Shown here: in pieces, positions 1 to 7,784 of the stretch
Layout: every line of letters starts with the position of its first letter
Numbering within the stretch: position 1 is the stretch's first letter
Assembly: GCA_963740525.1 (NCBI GenBank)
Contig: CAVUEG010000006.1
Span: forward strand, 1,364,001 to 1,428,000
Direction of reading: 5' to 3'
From: CAVUEG01 sp963740525
Lineage (GTDB): Bacteria; Actinomycetota; Actinomycetes; Propionibacteriales; Nocardioidaceae
Length of the DNA stretch: 64,000 nt
Made by a program: the position numbers and the translations under genes
The notes under the pieces: model-generated
What the model saw: only the letters and a program-made list of their open reading frames with translations
What the model was told of the DNA's origin: nothing
The model's database searches: none

Positions 1-871
1 AGAAGCGGTCGTCACCACGGGTCGCGCCGCGCTCGGTGACCCGGGCGATCGCAATTTCTTCGATGATCTCGGGGACGGTGGAGGCGGTTGACTCCACGCA
101 GCCGGTGAGCGTCAGGTCGCCAACCGTGCGGAACCGGACGGTGCGCTCCTCGGCGGACTCTCCCGACTTCATCGGGTTGTGCTCGCTCTCGGTCAGCAGC
201 ATGCCGTCGCGCTCGAAGACCCGGCGCTGGTGGGAGAAGTAGATCGAAGGGATCTCGATCTTCTCCTGGCCGATGTAGTCCCAGATGTCGAGCTCGGTCC
301 AGTTGGACAACGGGAAGATGCGCATGTGCTCGCCCCCGTGGATCCGCCCGTTGTAGAGGCTCCACAGCTCGGGCCGCTGCATCTTGGGGTCCCACTGGCC
401 GAAGTCGTCGCGGTGGGAGTAGACGCGCTCCTTGGCGCGTGCCTTCTCCTCGTCGCGCCGGCCACCACCGAAGGCGGCGGTGAAGCCGTTCTCCTCGATG
501 CAGTGCAGGAGGGTCCCGATCTGCATCCGGTTGCGGCTGGTCTTGCCGTCGTCGACGACGATGCCGTCGGCGATCGCCTGCTCGACGCTGGCGACGATCA
601 TCCGGACGCCCAGGCGGTTGACCCAATGGTCACGGGTCTCCAGGACCTCCGGGAAGTCGTAGCCGGTGTCGACCTGAAGGACCGGGAACGGGATCTTCGC
701 CGGGTAGAACGCCTTCTCGGCGAGGCGCAGCATCACGATCGAGTCCTTGCCGCCGGAGAACATGAGCACCGGCTTCTCGAACTCGGCCGCGACCTCGCGG
801 AAGATGTGGATCGACTCTGCCTCGAGCTGGTCGAGCTGACTCAGCTGGTAGTCGGCATGCGTGTCTGTCAT
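1..871 (-). CDS. cysD: Sulfate adenylyltransferase subunit 2 (3' end cut by window edge)
   Basis: CysD is the catalytic ATP-sulfurylase subunit that makes adenosine 5'-phosphosulfate from sulfate and ATP in the cytosol, driven by the GTPase CysN. The reading frame from the ATG at 871 gives 290 codons before the window edge, close to the usual length of about 300, so only the C-terminus is missing. The PP-loop SGGKDS lies at residues 39-44 and is followed by family-typical stretches such as LQVDTGYDFPE and FGGGRRDEEKARAKERV. It is the last visible gene of a minus-strand sulfur cluster; cysN would be expected just beyond position 1. Identification is firm. Confidence 0.94.
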   Translation of the reverse strand, partial: MTDTHADYQLSQLDQLEAESIHIFREVAAEFEKPVLMFSGGKDSIVMLRLAEKAFYPAKIPFPVLQVDTGYDFPEVLETRDHWVNRLGVRMIVASVEQAIADGIVVDDGKTSRNRMQIGTLLHCIEENGFTAAFGGGRRDEEKARAKERVYSHRDDFGQWDPKMQRPELWSLYNGRIHGGEHMRIFPLSNWTELDIWDYIGQEKIEIPSIYFSHQRRVFERDGMLLTESEHNPMKSGESAEERTVRFRTVGDLTLTGCVESTASTVPEIIEEIAIARVTERGATRGDDRF

Positions 872-963
872 CTGGTAAAGGGACCTCTCGTCAGAGCAGC
901 AGCGCTCATCGTATCGGCCCCGCAGGTGGCAAGGGCAAACTGCTCACCCGGGAGTGGTCTGGC

Positions 964-1963
964 TCACGCGTCCAGAGTCGGTCGCTCGGGGTACTTCGGA
1001 TCCTCGAGGTCGGCCACCGTGGGCGCCCCGAACATGGGCAGACCCTGCTGTCTGCGGAGCACGCCCCAGATGAGCGGGACGAGAACCAGCGTGGCCACCC
1101 CGATCAGCGCGATCAGCACCGGATGCGTCTCGTCCTTGCCCGCGCCCAGGGGAGCCCAGCCCGCCTTGTCGAGCAGCGCGACGCCCGACATCGTCAGCAC
1201 CACGACGAGACCGCGGCGGATCACCGACTGCGGCACCTTGGGCGCGATCCTGCTGCCGAGGATCGTCCCCGGCACCGAGCCGAGGATCAGGGGGATGGTC
1301 AGGGAGAAGTCCAGACCATTGAGCGCGATGTTCGAGATGGCGGCGGCGAGCACCAGCGGGACCGCCTGAACGAGGTCGGTGCCCACCAGCCGAAGCGGGG
1401 AAAGCCCGGGGTAGAGCATGAGGAGCGCCACCATGATCACCGAGCCGGAGCCGACGCTGGTGACCCCCACCAGCAGGCCGCCGAGGGCACCGACGAGCAG
1501 GGTGGGAATGGGCCGGATCTCGGGGTGCTCGAGCCCACCGTCGTACCCGTTCCGGACCCGGCGCAGGTTCACGTAGAGGCGCAGGGCGTACGTCGACGCG
1601 GCCAGGAGGAGGGCCCAGCCGATGCACTCCATCAGCACCTTCTCGATGGTGTCGGCATCGGTGAAGCGGGCGACCAGGTGCGGTCCGAGCAGGGCCATCG
1701 GCACCGACCCGGCGATCAGCCAGCCGGCGAGCCTGAAGTTGGGCGCCCCTTGGCGGGCGTGGGTCAGGGCACCACCGCTCTTGTAGACGGCGGCGGCGGT
1801 GAGGTCCGCGGTGACCACGGTGGACGGGTCTCCGACGCCCAGGAAGAGCAGTGCGGGGGTCATCAGCGCACCGCCGCCCATGCCGGTCAGCCCGACGACG
1901 GTGCCGACGAAGAAGCCGGCGATCAGGATCGAGAGCGAGCTCGAGGGTGATGAGGTCGGTCAA
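964..1963 (-). CDS. TauE/SafE-family sulfite/anion transporter, apparent frameshift near the start
   Basis: This is a polytopic membrane protein of the TauE/SafE family, which moves sulfur oxyanions or sulfonates across the cytoplasmic membrane. The glycine-rich hallmark GTVVGLTGMGGGALMTP marks the first membrane segment, and about eight hydrophobic segments follow. The best start by Shine-Dalgarno is the TTG at 1963 (GAGGAG five bases upstream), which encodes LTDLITLEL, but that frame does not continue into the conserved body. The body frame is open from about 1950 and has no ATG before 1881, which would cut into the first membrane segment. One surplus base, or two missing bases, between about 1925 and 1950 would join the two. 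Its place between cysC and cysD suggests sulfate or sulfite handling. Confidence 0.8.
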
Positions 1964-2012
1964 CGGGACTCCTCGGTCTCGGTGGGCCGTGCTGCCATCG
2001 AGGCGGCACTGG

Positions 2013-3257
2013 TCAGGTATCCCCGTCGGCGAGGGCGCCGAGCACGTCGTCCAGCGCGTCCTCGATCGTGCGGCCGGTCGTGTCCACGCGGACGGCTGCG
2101 TCCTCCGGCTCCTCGTACGGCGAGGAGATGCCGGTGAACTCCGGGATCTCGCCGCGGCGGGCCTTCGCGTAGAGACCCTTGCGGTCGCGGCGCTCACACT
2201 CCTCGAGGGGCGTAGCGACGTGGACCAGGAAGAACTCCCCGCGGGCCTCGCCGACCATCGACCGGACCTGCTGGCGAGTCTCGTCGAACGGAGCGATCGG
2301 GGAGCAGATCGCGATGCCGCCGTGACGGGCGATCTCGGCAGCCACCCAGCCGATCCGCCGGATGTTGGTCTCGCGGTCCTCCCGCGAGAACGTCAAGCCG
2401 GCCGAGAGGTTCCGGCGCACGACGTCGCCGTCCAGGCTCGTGACCGTGCGCTCACCGGCCTCGAGCACGACGTCGTGCAGGGCTCGGGCCAGGGTGGACT
2501 TGCCGCTTCCGGACAGGCCGGTGAAGAAGATGACCAGACCGCGACGGTCCGGTCCGGGAACGTCGAAGTCCACGATCTCGGCGACGTCGTCACTGAGGTC
2601 GCCCTCCCCGACCACCCCGAGCACCTCGCCGGGCGCATAGGCGTCGACGACGCGTCGTCCGAGCTCGTGGTCGACCTCGGCCGACCCATGGGAGGCGAGC
2701 GGAACGGCCACGACGTCGGCAGAGTCGAGGTGCCTGGCCGCGGCCAGTGTGGCGCGGAGCAGTCCGACCGGTGACATCCCCTGGGGGCTGCCGGTACCCA
2801 CCAGCGCGAGCAACACGACCGTGCGTCCGGCGGCGGCCCCGGCGATCGTGCTCAGGTCGGTCTCGGTGAGCGGGGCGGCGACCGGCACGGTGAGCGCGTC
2901 GGCGTACCGCTGCCGGGTCTGTTCCGGCGAGAGGTGGAGTCGTCGGAAGGCGCCGTACTCCGCATGGCTGAGCGTCTCGACCGGGCCTTCGATGCCGAGC
3001 TCCTCGCCGGCTCCGTCCGTCACGTCGTACGTCGAGTCGACGCGCACGCGGGCCAGCGGCAGGCCCTCCGGGTCGACCAGCTCGATCGCACCCGCCGCCT
3101 CGGCGGCTCTCCCGAGCTCGGCCGGGACGTGCAGCGTGATCAGCCCGTGCCGCCCCTCGAAGCCGGTGAGCGGGGCCAGCGCGCCGTTGCCGAGGAGCTC
3201 GAGGTCGTCGAGCTCACGCGGGGTGGGCGCATGGGAGGGCATCGGAGAAGCAGGCAC
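2013..3257 (-). CDS. cysC: Adenylyl-sulfate (APS) kinase with an N-terminal degenerate ATP-sulfurylase-like domain
   Basis: The C-terminal domain (about residues 238-405 of 414) is APS kinase, which phosphorylates APS to PAPS. It has a P-loop GLSGSGKST at 247-255, the LDGDVVRRNLS segment and the family block with SREDRETNIRRIGW. The first 230 residues resemble the PUA-like and catalytic regions of dissimilatory-type ATP sulfurylase (LTGFEG, LSHAEYGAFRRL), but I cannot find the nucleotide-binding RNP and HxxH motifs; the corresponding place reads LVGTGSPQGMSPVG. The domain is therefore probably structural or regulatory. The start is a GTG at 3257; an in-frame ATG at 3242 is an alternative. It lies in the cysD-transporter cluster, consistent with assimilatory sulfate activation. 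Confidence 0.9.
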   Translation of the reverse strand: MPASPMPSHAPTPRELDDLELLGNGALAPLTGFEGRHGLITLHVPAELGRAAEAAGAIELVDPEGLPLARVRVDSTYDVTDGAGEELGIEGPVETLSHAEYGAFRRLHLSPEQTRQRYADALTVPVAAPLTETDLSTIAGAAAGRTVVLLALVGTGSPQGMSPVGLLRATLAAARHLDSADVVAVPLASHGSAEVDHELGRRVVDAYAPGEVLGVVGEGDLSDDVAEIVDFDVPGPDRRGLVIFFTGLSGSGKSTLARALHDVVLEAGERTVTSLDGDVVRRNLSAGLTFSREDRETNIRRIGWVAAEIARHGGIAICSPIAPFDETRQQVRSMVGEARGEFFLVHVATPLEECERRDRKGLYAKARRGEIPEFTGISSPYEEPEDAAVRVDTTGRTIEDALDDVLGALADGDT

Positions 3258-3294
3258 GACGACAGACTTCCATAAGTAGAGTAAGTAGACAAGT

Positions 3295-3657
3295 TCAGTA
3301 GACCAGGGCCTGGGTGTCGGGCTGGAGCACCTCCTCGGTGAACGCCGTCGCGCCCGCGACGCGCACTCCTTCGAGCAGGTCGGCCGACGCGATCTCGCGG
3401 CGTGCGGCGCACTGGCTGCAGACCGTGAGGGTGCCCGCGGCCAGGACCGCGTCGCGCAGCTCGGACAACGGGGTCGCCAACGGGAGCTGGAACGCCTCGG
3501 CTCTGCCCGGAACGCCGAACCAGGCCGCCTCCCCGGTGAGCCAGAGGCTCACCTCGGCTCCTGCGGCCACCGCCGAGGCGGCGACGGTGAACGCCTGGTT
3601 GCAGCGCTCAGCGTCGTCCGCGCCTGCCGTCACCTTGACCACCAGCCGTCGAGACAT
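3295..3657 (-). CDS. DsrE-family protein
   Basis: This 120-residue cytosolic protein has the DsrE/DsrF-like alpha/beta fold pattern: an N-terminal beta strand LVVKVTAG, a helix with ERCNQAFTVA, then EVSLWLTGEAAWF. The pair CSQCAARREI sits where DsrE-like proteins carry reactive cysteines. Many DsrE relatives relay persulfide sulfur, and the location upstream of cysC fits sulfur metabolism, but the exact function is inferred. The ATG at 3657 is chosen because TAGGGT sits seven bases upstream, a leaderless-type promoter; the open frame continues further upstream without family similarity. Confidence 0.78.
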   Translation of the reverse strand: MSRRLVVKVTAGADDAERCNQAFTVAASAVAAGAEVSLWLTGEAAWFGVPGRAEAFQLPLATPLSELRDAVLAAGTLTVCSQCAARREIASADLLEGVRVAGATAFTEEVLQPDTQALVY

Positions 3658-3681
3658 GGCCCACACCCTAGACTCGGAGGC

Positions 3682-3780
3682 ATGGAAGCGTTCTTCATCG
3701 CCCTCATGGCCGCCGTCGTGCTGCTCAGTGGCTACGTCTCGCTCGTCGTTGTCTACAAGCTGCTGAAGTCCGAGCGCTGA
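3682..3780 (+). CDS. 32-residue single-pass membrane peptide
   Basis: This short reading frame encodes 32 residues with one continuous hydrophobic segment (from FFIALMAAVVLL through SLVVVYKLL) and a basic C-terminal end, KSER. TAGACT lies seven bases before the ATG, and the frame ends two bases before the next start codon at 3783, so it looks like the first gene of a plus-strand operon. Its promoter overlaps the divergent promoter of the DsrE-family gene. I do not recognise a named family. The membrane-peptide prediction rests on composition alone. Confidence 0.6.
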   Translation: MEAFFIALMAAVVLLSGYVSLVVVYKLLKSER

Positions 3781-3782
3781 GC

Positions 3783-4277
3783 ATGCCGTTCGAGCTTCCC
3801 GACAACCTGCACCCCGACTGCGCACCGCTGGCCTGGATGTTGGGCACGTGGAGAGGCAACGGTCACGGCGCCTACCCCGACATCGAGAACTTCCAGTTCG
3901 GCCAGGAGTGCATCTTCACCCACGACGGCCGCCCGTTCTTCCACTACATGAGCCGCAGCTGGATCGTTGACGAGTCGGGCGAGAAGGTCCGCGAGGCGGC
4001 GATCGAGACCGGGTTCTTCCGCCCGAAGCCCGAGGGAAAGCTGGAGGTCGTGATGACCCACAGCACCGGCTTCGTCGAGATCTGGTACGGCGACGCAGGC
4101 GACGCGAAGGTCGACATCACCACCGACGCCGTTGCCCGGACCGGCTCCGCGAAGGAGTACACCGCCGGTCACCGTCTCTACGGGTACGTCGAGGGTGACC
4201 TGCTGTGGACCTTCGACATGGCGGCGATGGGCAAGGGCCTCCAGCCCCACCTGTGGGCAAGGCTCCAGCGCGCCTAA
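3783..4277 (+). CDS. FABP-like / nitrobindin-type heme-binding protein
   Basis: This 164-residue beta-barrel protein belongs to the family formerly called DUF1794 (nitrobindin, THAP4-like). The signature GTWRGNGHG is at residues 20-28, followed by the strands IFTHDGRPFFHYMSRSW and TGFFRP. The C-terminal LQPHLWARL carries the histidine that ligates ferric heme in characterised members, which bind nitric oxide or isomerise peroxynitrite. It starts two bases after the 32-residue peptide and lies ten bases before a fur gene, consistent with a heme or metal theme. Function is by family. Confidence 0.85.
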   Translation: MPFELPDNLHPDCAPLAWMLGTWRGNGHGAYPDIENFQFGQECIFTHDGRPFFHYMSRSWIVDESGEKVREAAIETGFFRPKPEGKLEVVMTHSTGFVEIWYGDAGDAKVDITTDAVARTGSAKEYTAGHRLYGYVEGDLLWTFDMAAMGKGLQPHLWARLQRA

Positions 4278-4286
4278 ACTGGGCCC

Positions 4287-4727
4287 ATGTCCACCGACTG
4301 GCACGCCGAGCTTCGCTCGCGGGGCCTGCGGCTCACGCCGCAACGCGAGATGATCCTCGCGGCGGTGGACAGGCTCGACCATGCGACCCCCGACGAGGTG
4401 CTCGTCGAGGTGCGCACCCATGCGGCGTCGGTGAACATCTCCACGGTGTACCGCACCCTCGAGCTGCTCGAGGAGCTCGGCCTGGTTCGCCACGCGCACC
4501 TCAACGACCGGGCGCCGACGTACCACTCGGTCGGGGGCCGCGAGCACTTCCACCTGGTCTGCCGCACCTGCCACAACGTGGTGTCCGTCCCGCGGGAGAC
4601 GCTGGAGCCGGTGACGTCGGCGCTCGTCGAGGAGCACGGCTTCGTCCCGGACGTCGGACACCTCACCGTCTTCGGCACCTGCCGCAGCTGTACCCAGGAG
4701 GGCACCGATGACCGATCCCACGACTGA
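4287..4727 (+). CDS. Fur-family metal-dependent transcriptional regulator
   Basis: The 146-residue protein has the Fur layout: an N-terminal winged helix (GLRLTPQREMIL, then VNISTVYRTLELLEELGLV) and a C-terminal dimer domain with the metal site HFHLVCRTCHNV and a second CxxC (CRSC) near the end. The two CxxC pairs give the structural zinc site seen in Fur, Zur and PerR proteins; which metal it senses cannot be decided. TAAACT lies exactly six bases before the ATG, so the transcript is probably leaderless. The 3' end overlaps the next gene by 20 bases, implying co-transcription with ygfZ. Confidence 0.92.
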   Translation: MSTDWHAELRSRGLRLTPQREMILAAVDRLDHATPDEVLVEVRTHAASVNISTVYRTLELLEELGLVRHAHLNDRAPTYHSVGGREHFHLVCRTCHNVVSVPRETLEPVTSALVEEHGFVPDVGHLTVFGTCRSCTQEGTDDRSHD

Positions 4728-5706
4728 CCCCACGACTGGTCGACCGTCTGGGGCCAGCCCGTTGCTCGGTCTTCCGGGGGCGGTGGCCGGCAACGGCCTC
4801 GACTCCGGCGTGGCGGCCCACTACGGCTCGTTCAACACCGAGCAGCGCACCCTCGAGTCCGGGGAAGGCTTCGTCGACCTCTCCCACCGGGAGGTGGTGA
4901 GGGTGAGCGGTCCCGATCGGCTCACCTGGCTGCACTCGCTGACCACCCAGCATGTCGCCGCGCTCGCTCCGGGGGTCCCCACCGCGACACTGGTGCTCTC
5001 ACCGCAGGGCCATGTCGAGCACGCGATGTACGGCGTCGACGATGGTGAGGCGTTCACCGCCCACGTGGAGCCGGGCCAGGCCGCGGCGCTGGTGGCGTGG
5101 CTGGACTCGATGCGGTTCATGATGCGGGTCGAGGTCGGCGACGTCACCGCGGAGATCGCCACCACCTGGCGTCCCGCCTCGCGTATCGACGGTGCGCCGT
5201 ACTCCGGCTACGTGCTGGTTCCTAGGGCGGAGCTCGCCACCTTCGCCGACGCCGCCGGCCCCGCCTGCGGCATGTGGGCCTTCGAGGCGCTGCGGATCGC
5301 GCGCGGGGAGCCGCGGCTGGGTCTGGACACCGACCACCGCACGATTCCCAACGAGGCCGGCTGGATCGGCTCGGCCGTGCACCTCGACAAGGGCTGCTAC
5401 CGAGGGCAGGAGACCGTGGCCAGGGTGCACACCCTGGGTCGGCCGCCGCGCCGGCTCACCATGCTGCACCTCGACGGGTCCGACAGCCGGCTCCCGGCGA
5501 GGGGGACCCCCTTGGTGCTCGACGGGCGGGAGGTCGGCTTCGTGGGCACGTCCGCGAGGCACCACGAGCTCGGTCCGATCGCCCTGGCAATGGTCAAGCG
5601 CAACGTCTCCCTCGACGCGGCCCTGGACGCCGACGGCATCGCGGCCGCGCAGGAGATGGTGGTGGACCCCGAGGTGGGCCTGCACGTGCGCCCTATGCTT
5701 CGGTGA
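4708..5706 (+). CDS. YgfZ/GcvT-like folate-binding protein
   Basis: The 332-residue protein has the GcvT-like aminomethyltransferase fold and the YgfZ signature KGCYRGQETVAR, whose cysteine is needed in E. coli YgfZ. YgfZ proteins bind folate and support repair or assembly of certain iron-sulfur enzymes. Conserved stretches include VDLSHREVVRVSGPDR, WLHSLTTQ and RRLTMLHL. The start overlaps the end of fur by 20 bases, so the two are translated from one message, which links metal sensing with iron-sulfur maintenance. The identification is strong; physiological role is by family. Confidence 0.9.
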   Translation: MTDPTTDPTTGRPSGASPLLGLPGAVAGNGLDSGVAAHYGSFNTEQRTLESGEGFVDLSHREVVRVSGPDRLTWLHSLTTQHVAALAPGVPTATLVLSPQGHVEHAMYGVDDGEAFTAHVEPGQAAALVAWLDSMRFMMRVEVGDVTAEIATTWRPASRIDGAPYSGYVLVPRAELATFADAAGPACGMWAFEALRIARGEPRLGLDTDHRTIPNEAGWIGSAVHLDKGCYRGQETVARVHTLGRPPRRLTMLHLDGSDSRLPARGTPLVLDGREVGFVGTSARHHELGPIALAMVKRNVSLDAALDADGIAAAQEMVVDPEVGLHVRPMLR

Positions 5707-5756
5707 CCCGTTCCGTCCGGACGCCGGGTCCGACCGACCCCCACCTGGGAGAAGAA

Positions 5757-6107
5757 GTGTCACTGGAGTCCGAAGAGCGGCCATGGGGCTCGTGGCACGT
5801 CATCGACGTCAACGCTGACTACAAGGTCAAGCGGATCGAGGTGCGTCCCGCCTCCAGGCTCTCGTACCAGAGCCACAGCCACCGGTCCGAGCACTGGGTG
5901 GTGGTCCGAGGTGTCGCCACCTGCACGATCGACGACATCGTCCGCGTGATCGGCCCGGGGCAGTCGATCGATGTGCCCCAGGGCGCCCGTCACCGGCTGG
6001 CGAACGAGGGTGACGAGGAGCTCGTGATCGTCGAGGTGCAGCGGGGCCACTACACGGGCGAGGACGACATCGTGCGATATGAGGACGATTACGGGCGTAC
6101 CACGTAA
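5757..6107 (+). CDS. Cupin protein, mannose-6-phosphate isomerase type-II-like
   Basis: This is a 116-residue single-domain cupin. It begins with RPWGSWHVI and carries the metal-binding signature SYQSHSHRSEHWVVVRGVA, with the second cupin motif around IDVPQGARHRLANEG. These match the C-terminal isomerase domain of bifunctional mannose-1-phosphate guanylyltransferase/isomerase, here without the transferase domain. GTG at 5757 is taken as the start because GGGAGAAGAA lies directly upstream and the similarity begins there. The substrate of this stand-alone form is unknown; it may act in nucleotide-sugar supply. Confidence 0.83.
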   Translation: MSLESEERPWGSWHVIDVNADYKVKRIEVRPASRLSYQSHSHRSEHWVVVRGVATCTIDDIVRVIGPGQSIDVPQGARHRLANEGDEELVIVEVQRGHYTGEDDIVRYEDDYGRTT

Positions 6108-6159
6108 CCTGTCATGCGGTGGCCGGTAGCTCGCCGGCCGCCGGACTGGGGGAACGATC

Positions 6160-7746
6160 GTGAGTACGGGCCGACGCGCCGGCCGCATCCAGCGGATCGC
6201 GTATGACGCGACACCGATCAACTCTCCCGTGCCGGACATCGACGCCCGGATCGGGTGGCTGCTGGCGATGTCCCGCCTGCACAACCCGGACGAGACCCTG
6301 CTCGACGGCCGACGGTTCGTCGAGCGGCTGCACGAGGTGGGCGCGACGGGTTCGCGCAGCCTGATCAGCCGCTGGGAGTCCGGGGAGATCCCGGTGTCCT
6401 ACGAAGGCATGTCCGGCTACGAGGCGGCCCTCGGCCTGCCCCCCGGCCAGATCTCCTCGATCACCGGCTACGTCCGCCTGGCGATGCCAGGGGTCAAATC
6501 GCGCCTGGTCCGCCCCAAGCTGGCGCCGGAGTCGCGCGAGTACGCCGACCGGCTCGACGCCCTGATCGACCTCGCCGAGGCGGGCGAGGCGAAGCCGAAG
6601 GACTGGCAGGAGCTCGGCTGGCACCTCGCCGCCGCACCGCTCGTCTACCTGCCCGGTCGGGTCTGGCAGTCCCTGGCGCACCAGATCGTCAACCTCCTTC
6701 CTCGCGGCGTGAAGGTCAGCTACAGGCAGTTCTCGACGGCGGCGATGAACCTGTGCACCGTGCCGCGCGCCCACGACTACCTCGTCGACGAGATTCGCGA
6801 CTACATCCGGGTGCCCGAGGCGCAGGTGCTGCTGAACCCGATCGGGCTGCTCGACCAGCTCCCCACACGGGCGGCGGCGGAGGTCGTGCTCGACCTCATC
6901 GAGGACCCCCCGACCGACTCGACCTTCCGCAGCGCGGTCTGGCTGGCAGCCCAGAAGATCCGCTCCAAGTCCTTCACGAACGACGAGCGGAGCCGGCTCG
7001 ACGTACTGGTTCTCGAGCGGTGGCGGCACAACCCTCAACGCGCCGCTGACGAGCTGGCCGAGCTGATCGCTGTGCTGCCCGAGGGTCTGCGCAGCACCTT
7101 GACCAACGCCGCCACGCAGGCCGGACGGAGACGACTGGGATATGTCGTCGAGCACGGCGAGGAGATGCTGGCGTCGCAGGCCGCGGGGGCGCTCGCGGTG
7201 GACATCGCCGAGGCCGCGCGACAGGCCGCCCCCCAGGAGCCGACCTACGTGCCGGACCGGATGCTCGCGAGGTTGGTCCGGGAGGCGCTCTTCCACAGGG
7301 ACTCCGAGCGGCGGCACCTCGCCGGCCTGCTGCTGTCTGCCAGCCCGTTCGGTGCCGGACTGACCGACCAGCTGTTGTCGATGCTGACCAATGGGACCGT
7401 CCCTCCCGCGGTGCGGCTCCGCGCCGCGACCCTGGTGCGCTACCTCAGCGAGGGAACGCACCGGATGCGGATGGTGCCGCTGGTGACCGACTCCCAGGAG
7501 GGGGTGGCCGTCGCGATCTCGCACGCCCTCGGCCACGTCCCACTGGCGGCCACGTCGGACCAGGCTCTCCGGGCATCGCTCACCGGCGAGTACAGCCCCC
7601 GGGAGGTCGCCAAGCTCTACGCGCTCGGGATGACCGGCTCGCCGGGCCTCGCCGCCATCGCCGGTGCCGCCGGGACACCTGAATGGCAACGCGGTGCTGC
7701 GCGCTGGTGGCTCGACCTCGGGCCCGCGATCCACCCCGAGCCCTGA
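6160..7746 (+). CDS. Large helix-turn-helix protein with HEAT-like C-terminal repeats
   Basis: This 528-residue protein of unknown role is read from the GTG at 6160, preceded by GGGGGAACG. Residues about 25-105 resemble an XRE-type helix-turn-helix (ARIGWLLAMSRLHN, SRSLISRWESGEIPVSYEGM, YEAALGLPPGQI). The remaining 400 residues are alpha-helical and leucine/alanine rich, with recurrent units such as LIEDPPTDSTFRSAVWLAAQ and LLSMLTNGTVPPAVRLRAAT that look like HEAT/ARM repeats. No catalytic motif is visible. The combination suggests a DNA-binding regulator with a large protein-interaction or ligand-sensing scaffold. Neighbours give no clear clue. Confidence 0.7.
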   Translation: MSTGRRAGRIQRIAYDATPINSPVPDIDARIGWLLAMSRLHNPDETLLDGRRFVERLHEVGATGSRSLISRWESGEIPVSYEGMSGYEAALGLPPGQISSITGYVRLAMPGVKSRLVRPKLAPESREYADRLDALIDLAEAGEAKPKDWQELGWHLAAAPLVYLPGRVWQSLAHQIVNLLPRGVKVSYRQFSTAAMNLCTVPRAHDYLVDEIRDYIRVPEAQVLLNPIGLLDQLPTRAAAEVVLDLIEDPPTDSTFRSAVWLAAQKIRSKSFTNDERSRLDVLVLERWRHNPQRAADELAELIAVLPEGLRSTLTNAATQAGRRRLGYVVEHGEEMLASQAAGALAVDIAEAARQAAPQEPTYVPDRMLARLVREALFHRDSERRHLAGLLLSASPFGAGLTDQLLSMLTNGTVPPAVRLRAATLVRYLSEGTHRMRMVPLVTDSQEGVAVAISHALGHVPLAATSDQALRASLTGEYSPREVAKLYALGMTGSPGLAAIAGAAGTPEWQRGAARWWLDLGPAIHPEP

Positions 7747-7784
7747 CGGAGGGACGCCTCAGGTGCTTGGCTACAGTCGCCGAC

